From Nitrospirota bacterium (GTDB lineage Bacteria > Nitrospirota > Nitrospiria > Nitrospirales > Nitrospiraceae): DNA of 5,960 nt. This document shows, in pieces, positions 5,617 through 5,960 of the stretch. A program made the position numbers and the translations under genes. The number at the start of each line of letters is the position of its first letter. Position 1 is the stretch's first letter. Below the pieces are notes generated by a model. The model had not been told where the DNA came from, searched no databases, and saw only the letters and a program-made list of their open reading frames with translations. The stretch spans positions 3,148 to 9,107 of the forward strand of contig VBOM01000204.1 in NCBI GenBank assembly GCA_005877535.1. The letters are read 5' to 3'.

Positions 5617-5960
5617 ATGGCAACAAAAACCCCCGCCAAGAAGAAACCGGCAGCGAAGGCCAAGGTGCGGGCGAAGGTCGCGAAACCAGCGAGTAAACCA
5701 AAGCGCGTTCCGGTTGTGGTCCTCGAAAAACCTATCAGCATGGCCGTCTCTCCCTTGGCGGCCAAACCAAAAGAATCGGCTAAGGAACGCGAAGACCGGG
5801 AGCGTCGGCGCCAAGTCCTCCATCAGATGTTGATGCGGAAGCGCCAGGAAATTATCAAAGAGATTGAGGGGAGTCTGGGCCAATCCCTCACCGAAGATAA
5901 ACAGCGGCGGCTTGAATCTGCACGCGACGTCGGCGATCAAGCCCTCATGGATCTCGATCG
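5617..5960 (+). CDS. DksA/TraR-family protein with basic tail (partial, 3' cut by window)
   Basis: The reading frame is open from the ATG at 5617 to the window end, 114 codons with no stop. AGGAG at 5601 and AGGA at 5607-5610 precede the ATG; an in-frame ATG at 5590 has a weaker site. Residues 1-31 are rich in Lys, Ala and Pro, like a histone H1 tail. A Val/Leu-rich linker follows. From about residue 50 a charged coiled coil runs through RKRQEIIKEIEGSL and ends in DVGDQALMDLDR. That pattern is typical of DksA/TraR proteins, in which a coiled coil with acidic tip residues precedes a C4 zinc finger. The finger itself would lie beyond the window. Such proteins bind in the RNA polymerase secondary channel and modulate initiation with ppGpp. 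The tail may add nucleic-acid binding; that is inference. Confidence 0.8.
   Translation, partial: MATKTPAKKKPAAKAKVRAKVAKPASKPKRVPVVVLEKPISMAVSPLAAKPKESAKEREDRERRRQVLHQMLMRKRQEIIKEIEGSLGQSLTEDKQRRLESARDVGDQALMDLD

Noticed and set aside
5578..5940. Minus-strand open frames over the DksA-like gene
   Set aside because: The plus frame has a good ribosome-binding site, a plausible promoter and DksA-like coiled-coil sequence. The minus frames are Phe/Leu-rich shadows of Lys/Glu codons.

Overview
The window looks like a chromosomal stretch from a Nitrospira-type bacterium (phylum Nitrospirota). This rests on the GC-rich coding style, a 2[4Fe-4S]-type ferredoxin next to a thioredoxin-fold [2Fe-2S] ferredoxin, an RpoS-like sigma factor, and a DksA/TraR-like protein with a basic tail. 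The assignment is inference from protein style; no rRNA or marker gene settles it.

Minus strand, 267-1746: a compact four-gene operon transcribed leftward. In order it encodes a CxxC...CxxC zinc-ribbon/helical protein, a thioredoxin-like [2Fe-2S] ferredoxin, an unrecognised two-domain protein, and a seven-cysteine ferredoxin. The last two genes overlap by four bases (GTGA). A plausible promoter lies at 1786-1815. Downstream, 1-266 holds no convincing gene but has a strong 18-bp inverted repeat (134-151/207-224).

Plus strand, 1911-3130: alanine dehydrogenase (ald) faces away from the operon across a 164-bp divergent intergenic region with a perfect TATAAT. It is followed by tRNA-Pro(CGG) with an encoded CCA.

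3131-3720: a gene-poor stretch. It contains a 14-bp direct repeat just after the tRNA, a stable hairpin, and a 179-bp MITE-like element (3537-3715) with 20-bp terminal inverted repeats. The element ends five bases before the acylphosphatase start codon.

Plus strand, 3721-5960: a probable cluster of acylphosphatase (acyP, apparently short at its C-terminus), an RpoS-like sigma factor, and adenine phosphoribosyltransferase (apt, three bases after the sigma stop). After a promoter-like gap comes a DksA/TraR-like protein cut by the window edge. A third copy of the element's terminal repeat (18 of 22 bases) covers the acyP stop codon.

Functionally, the left half is an iron-sulfur electron-carrier module of unknown partner, and the middle is amino-acid metabolism plus a tRNA. 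The right half joins a stationary-phase-type sigma factor, purine salvage and a DksA-like RNA polymerase regulator, which suggests but does not prove a growth-rate or stress theme. I see no CRISPR array, complete insertion sequence or toxin-antitoxin pair. The most unusual items are the element around acyP, the missing-cysteine ferredoxin, and the uncharacterised Fe-S operon.
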